Shown here: positions 33,597 through 37,378 of the stretch, one piece after another
Layout: the number at the start of each line of letters is the position of its first letter
Position numbering within the stretch: position 1 is the stretch's first letter
NCBI GenBank assembly: GCA_947448845.1
Contig: CANFOX010000003.1
Coordinates: forward strand, 1 to 37,378
DNA length: 37,378 bases
Source: Microbacteriaceae bacterium
Lineage (GTDB): Bacteria; Actinomycetota; Actinomycetes; Actinomycetales; Microbacteriaceae
Reading direction: 5' to 3'
Program-made: the position numbers and the translations under genes
The notes under the pieces: generated by a model
The model's input: the letters and a program-made list of their open reading frames with translations, nothing else
What the model was told of the DNA's origin: nothing
Database searches by the model: none

Positions 33597-36252
33597 TTAT
33601 TGAACCCGAATAGGTAACCTGACCACCAGGGGTAGTTACCGTAAAGTTTCCGCTGGTCGCTGAGCCAGGAACCACAAATGTTATTTGAGTGGCAGAAATA
33701 ACCGTAAACGAGCTCACCACCGTGCCGTTGAAGCTGATGGCAGAAACCCCAGATAGGTTTGTTCCGCTAACCGTGATGACTGACCCCACTGTTGCCACGG
33801 TAGGAGCCACTCCGGCGCTCGATATTGTTGGCGTAGCTGAGTTCGACTGATATGAATAGGTGAGCAGCCCAGAGTTACCGCCAGCGGTGGTTACCTTGAT
33901 GGCAGACCCGCCCGAAGACACAACCGGAACCGTTGCCAGAATCGAGGTTGAGCTGAGAACGATAAACCGGGCACTGGTGGTTCCAAATGTGACGGCAGTT
34001 GCAGAAGCCAGGTTGCTTCCCGTTATTGTGACTGCCGAGCCAGGCCCACCCCTTGACGATGAAACTCGAGAAATTGTTGGCGCCGTGACTCCAGTTGAAA
34101 TAGTTATGTTTGGCGCCGAAACGTTAGGGGTTGCGTTCGGGGTGTTCAAAATAATTGTTTTTGCTGAACCAGCAGTCACCCCAGACGGAACCCCCACATA
34201 AATAGTCGACGCAGTTGCCGTGAAACTGGTAGCAGCCACGCCGCCGATGGTAACCGAGCGCACCAGATTTAGGTTGCTTCCGGTGATGGTTAGGCTCGAA
34301 CCCACTTTGGCTGTGGTTGGTGAAACAGATCTTGCCGAAACCGTTGGGTAAGTGACCGTGAAGTTTGTGCCTGAGGTTGCGGTTTGGTCGTCAGAGGTCT
34401 TTACCCAAACCTGACCACCAGAGGTTCCTGGCGCTACGGTCGCAGTAACGGTTCCAGCTGATGCCACCACGTTGGTGGCACCGATGCCGCCAATCTTTAC
34501 CTGGTTCACCTTCGCCAAAGAGGTTCCGGTAATGGTGATGGTGGAACCGATGGCGCCCGAGTTAGTAATCGAACTGATTGCCGTGGCAGGTGCGGCACAG
34601 TTCAAGAACTTGAACTTTGAAATGTAGGTTTGCCAGTTAAAAACGCCGTCTGCGGCAAGATATTCGGTTGCGGCCCAGAAGGTGCAGTCATCGGCTGGGT
34701 CAACTGCCATCGCCGAATAGTCGCCCCAACGTGAATAGGTAATTTGAGAGCCAGTGCCAGACTTTACGATCGATTCTCCTTGAGCCAAGGTTCCAAGAGT
34801 GTCGTTTACGAGTCGGCCAGCCACCGCCATTGCCGGATTCATGGCGCTCGAACTAACCGAGTAAACCATAGCGATATTTCCAACCTGATCCATGGCAATC
34901 GACGGCATCCAACGGTGGTTACTGTTTGGGTTATAGGTTCCCGATTGATATGTGGTTAACGAACTACCGCTTGGCCTAAATTCATACCAACGCACCGAAG
35001 TAGCGGTTGAACCATCAACGGTGTGAGAGGCAACAAACGAATCTTGACCGCCTATTCTGCGATAGGCAAAACGATTCATGAGGCGATCTGCAAGCGTGTC
35101 TAGGGTCATCGAGGTTCCTAGCTGCGGCACACAGGTGTAGTCGGGAACGGCTGGGCAGGCCAGGTTAAAGTTTGGAATCGTAACCGAATTCAGGTTCGAT
35201 TTTGTGAGCGAAGAACTTCTCGCCCCGAAGGTTGGGCTTAATCGCCACATTGCCATAGTGCTAGAAGTGTCTAGTGCCATGGCATAGGCCTGGGTTCCTT
35301 GAGTTGGTGGCGTGCTGCCATCAATCGTGGCAACCAGAACGCCGCCGTAATTCGGGTCACTTGCCGTGCAGGCTTGGGTTGCGGCTTGCCCAGCTAGCAT
35401 TTTGACCCGGTCATAGGCGCAAATGAACGAGCCAGTCCAGCCAGAGCCATCAACATCGAAGCCGTTGAAGGTTGTGTAGTAGGCGTCAGGCCAAACCGCT
35501 AACTTCGGGTAGTCGGGGAACACCGTGTATCCGAAACTGTAACGGTAATACTGACCAGTGGCATCGCTGGTTTTACTTACGGCAACGCATTGCAAGTAAG
35601 GATTGCGAAGACCGTTAGTGGTGTGAGAAACCGCGAACTGGCTGATAATCCAGCGGTTCGCAAGCCGATCGTATGCCACAGTTGGGTCGCCATCGTTGTC
35701 AGTCTGGCAACCGCCACCGAAACCAGACCACAGGGTGTTGATTGCCACCGGGCCATAGAGTCGAGCACCCGCCTTACTGAAGACGGCTAATCCGCTGTTC
35801 ACAACCTCAACAATTTGAGAGGCGCTCACATCCATGTTGGTGTCTGGTGGAACCGAGTTAACCGTGAAGCCATTGGTTCCATCGCCAAGGCCGTTAAAGC
35901 CAGTTGAGGTTGGTAACTTCGGTGTTGCCGCGGTCTTGGACGACTTGACCGTGAATGACTTTTGCACCTGAGTGTCAGGTTTCGTGAAATTGGCCTTGTT
36001 CAGTTTGGGGTAAGACTCTTCGCGAAGCCTTTCAAGTTTTTCGCCAAGGGCATCGTCTTCTTCGATTTTGTTTTTGGCGGCACTAATTTTTAGCAGCGGC
36101 GCTGAAACGTCTTGATGCAACTGATTGGTAATAGCTGGGCCGTTATTCGAACGCTGCGCATTCAATGTGGCAGGCAAGTTAATTGCCACGATGCCGCCAA
36201 CCACTATGGCAGAACCTAAAACGCCTGCAACCAATCGCTTCAACTTAGTCAA
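33586..36252 (-). CDS. Secreted protein with beta-propeller-like N-terminal region and four IPT/TIG repeats
   Basis: N-terminal hydrophobic signal; VNSVPPDTNMDVSASQIVEVVNSGLAVFSKAG; four repeats of the G(S/T)xxTITGxxL type with TV/TI-rich strands. Confidence 0.85.
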   Translation of the reverse strand: MTKLKRLVAGVLGSAIVVGGIVAINLPATLNAQRSNNGPAITNQLHQDVSAPLLKISAAKNKIEEDDALGEKLERLREESYPKLNKANFTKPDTQVQKSFTVKSSKTAATPKLPTSTGFNGLGDGTNGFTVNSVPPDTNMDVSASQIVEVVNSGLAVFSKAGARLYGPVAINTLWSGFGGGCQTDNDGDPTVAYDRLANRWIISQFAVSHTTNGLRNPYLQCVAVSKTSDATGQYYRYSFGYTVFPDYPKLAVWPDAYYTTFNGFDVDGSGWTGSFICAYDRVKMLAGQAATQACTASDPNYGGVLVATIDGSTPPTQGTQAYAMALDTSSTMAMWRLSPTFGARSSSLTKSNLNSVTIPNFNLACPAVPDYTCVPQLGTSMTLDTLADRLMNRFAYRRIGGQDSFVASHTVDGSTATSVRWYEFRPSGSSLTTYQSGTYNPNSNHRWMPSIAMDQVGNIAMVYSVSSSAMNPAMAVAGRLVNDTLGTLAQGESIVKSGTGSQITYSRWGDYSAMAVDPADDCTFWAATEYLAADGVFNWQTYISKFKFLNCAAPATAISSITNSGAIGSTITITGTSLAKVNQVKIGGIGATNVVASAGTVTATVAPGTSGGQVWVKTSDDQTATSGTNFTVTYPTVSARSVSPTTAKVGSSLTITGSNLNLVRSVTIGGVAATSFTATASTIYVGVPSGVTAGSAKTIILNTPNATPNVSAPNITISTGVTAPTISRVSSSRGGPGSAVTITGSNLASATAVTFGTTSARFIVLSSTSILATVPVVSSGGSAIKVTTAGGNSGLLTYSYQSNSATPTISSAGVAPTVATVGSVITVSGTNLSGVSAISFNGTVVSSFTVISATQITFVVPGSATSGNFTVTTPGGQVTYSGSITIY

Positions 36253-36281
36253 AGTACCCTCTTATATTCGTGTGTTTGCTG

Positions 36282-37319
36282 CTATTTAAATAGTAACTCG
36301 CGCACCCTTGGAATCACCTGTGAACCATAGAGACCAATGGATGCAAGTAACTTCGAGTGCGGAACTGGGCCGTTGGCGTATTTCAGATCGAACCGGCTGG
36401 CTTGAACCGCGTTCATGGCGTAGGCGATTTTTTGGGCAACGGTCTCTGGCGAGCCAACGTAAAGTGAACCAGACTCAACCTCATCGATGAAGCGGGCGTA
36501 GGTGGTTGGAGGCCAACCGCGCTCACGACCTAGGCGCCCCACGAATTGCTCGTAGTGCGGCCATAACTCTGCGATGGCCTGCTCATCGGTCTCGGCGATG
36601 TGACCCGGCGAGTGAATCGAAATGGGCAGCGGCGTGCGGTCGAACTGCTCTAGGGCGTGATGGTAAAGCCCGCTGAACTGGTTAAACCTAGCCGGGTCAC
36701 CGCCGATGATGGCAAGGGCCAGGGGCAGCCCCAAGCGAGCAGCTCGAATCACCGATTCTGGGCTGCCACCAACGCCCACCCGCATGGGAATCGCACCGCG
36801 CTCGGTCTTCGGGTAAACCTCTTGATTTTCAAGCGGGGCTCGCACCGTGCCGCTCCAGGTAACAGCCTTTTCGGTGAGCAACTCAACTAGCAGCTCTAGC
36901 TTCTCTTCGAAAAGGGCGTGGTAGGCACTTAGCTCGTAACCAAAAAGTGGAAACGACTCGGTGAACGAACCGCGGCCAGCGGTGATTTCGGCACGCCCGT
37001 TAGATAGTGCATCCAGCGTTGAAAAACGTTGAAACACTCGCACCGGGTCATCACTCGAGAGCACGGTCACGCCGGTGCCGAGCACAATCTTTTCGGTGCG
37101 GGTGGCAATGCCGGCCAGCACCGTGTCGGGGGCTGAAACCGCAAAGTCATCGCGGTGGTGCTCACCGATGTTGAAATGATGAATGCCAAGGTCGTCGGCC
37201 AAAATGGCTTGCTCAACAATGTGGCGAATCACGGTGCCTGCCGACTCGGTCTTACCGTTTTCGTCAACCGTGATGTCGCCGAAGGTGTCAAGGCCAAATC
37301 GTAAATCTTGCGGGTTCAT
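36282..37319 (-). CDS. LLM class flavin-dependent oxidoreductase
   Basis: LGIHHFNIGEHHRDDFAVSAPDTVLAGIATRTEKIVLGTGVTVLSSDDPVRVFQRFSTLDALSNGRAEITAGRGSF; RBS AGGAATTA before ATG. Confidence 0.95.
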   Translation of the reverse strand: MNPQDLRFGLDTFGDITVDENGKTESAGTVIRHIVEQAILADDLGIHHFNIGEHHRDDFAVSAPDTVLAGIATRTEKIVLGTGVTVLSSDDPVRVFQRFSTLDALSNGRAEITAGRGSFTESFPLFGYELSAYHALFEEKLELLVELLTEKAVTWSGTVRAPLENQEVYPKTERGAIPMRVGVGGSPESVIRAARLGLPLALAIIGGDPARFNQFSGLYHHALEQFDRTPLPISIHSPGHIAETDEQAIAELWPHYEQFVGRLGRERGWPPTTYARFIDEVESGSLYVGSPETVAQKIAYAMNAVQASRFDLKYANGPVPHSKLLASIGLYGSQVIPRVRELLFK

Positions 37320-37336
37320 TAATTCCTATTGATTGA

Positions 37337-37378
37337 TTAGTCGTTTGCAGCGGCAAGTTGGCCGCAGGCGCCGTCGAT
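37337..37378 (-). CDS. Possible 3' end of an upstream minus-strand CDS (...IDGACGQLAAAND*), truncated by window edge
   Basis: Open minus-strand frame to window edge ending in TAA, ~17 bp before the next start; too short to assign. Confidence 0.4.
   Translation of the reverse strand: MDGACGQLAAAND

Overview
The window is a compact actinobacterial-type chromosomal segment, most like a small-genome Microbacteriaceae; that placement is inferred from protein character and not verified. I see no tRNA, rRNA, CRISPR array or transposon. The left ~15 kb is a surface-glycan locus. It holds an OafA-like acyltransferase with an SGNH domain (5'-truncated), two membrane proteins, a GT2 glycosyltransferase, and a fused nonulosonic-acid cytidylyltransferase + PseG-like protein. 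It also holds a NeuB/PseI synthase, an unassigned GT-B-like protein, a GT4, a pyruvyltransferase with a Lys/Ala/Pro-rich tail, a flippase-like membrane protein and GalU. A secreted subtilase sits 11 bp downstream of neuB. The middle encodes a DUF3048 lipoprotein, two single-TM low-complexity proteins, a Tat-type beta-carbonic anhydrase, an FnIII/OmpA-like secreted protein, an aldo/keto reductase, a GT39-like protein, a DUF4287 protein, tandem pirins and a DivIVA-like coiled-coil protein. The right part has a split fructose PTS (EIIC, EIIB, EIIA) divergent from a ptsH-ptsI-ldh-nitroreductase cluster, then an IPT/TIG secreted protein and an LLM oxidoreductase. The best candidate for something under-described is the nonulosonate glycan locus with its fusion enzyme, unassigned transferase and co-directional subtilase. 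Other points of interest are several inverted repeats, convergent genes with overlapping stops (one with a 13-bp hairpin inside the CDS), and an internal tandem duplication in the coiled-coil gene. All functional calls come from motif reading without database searches.
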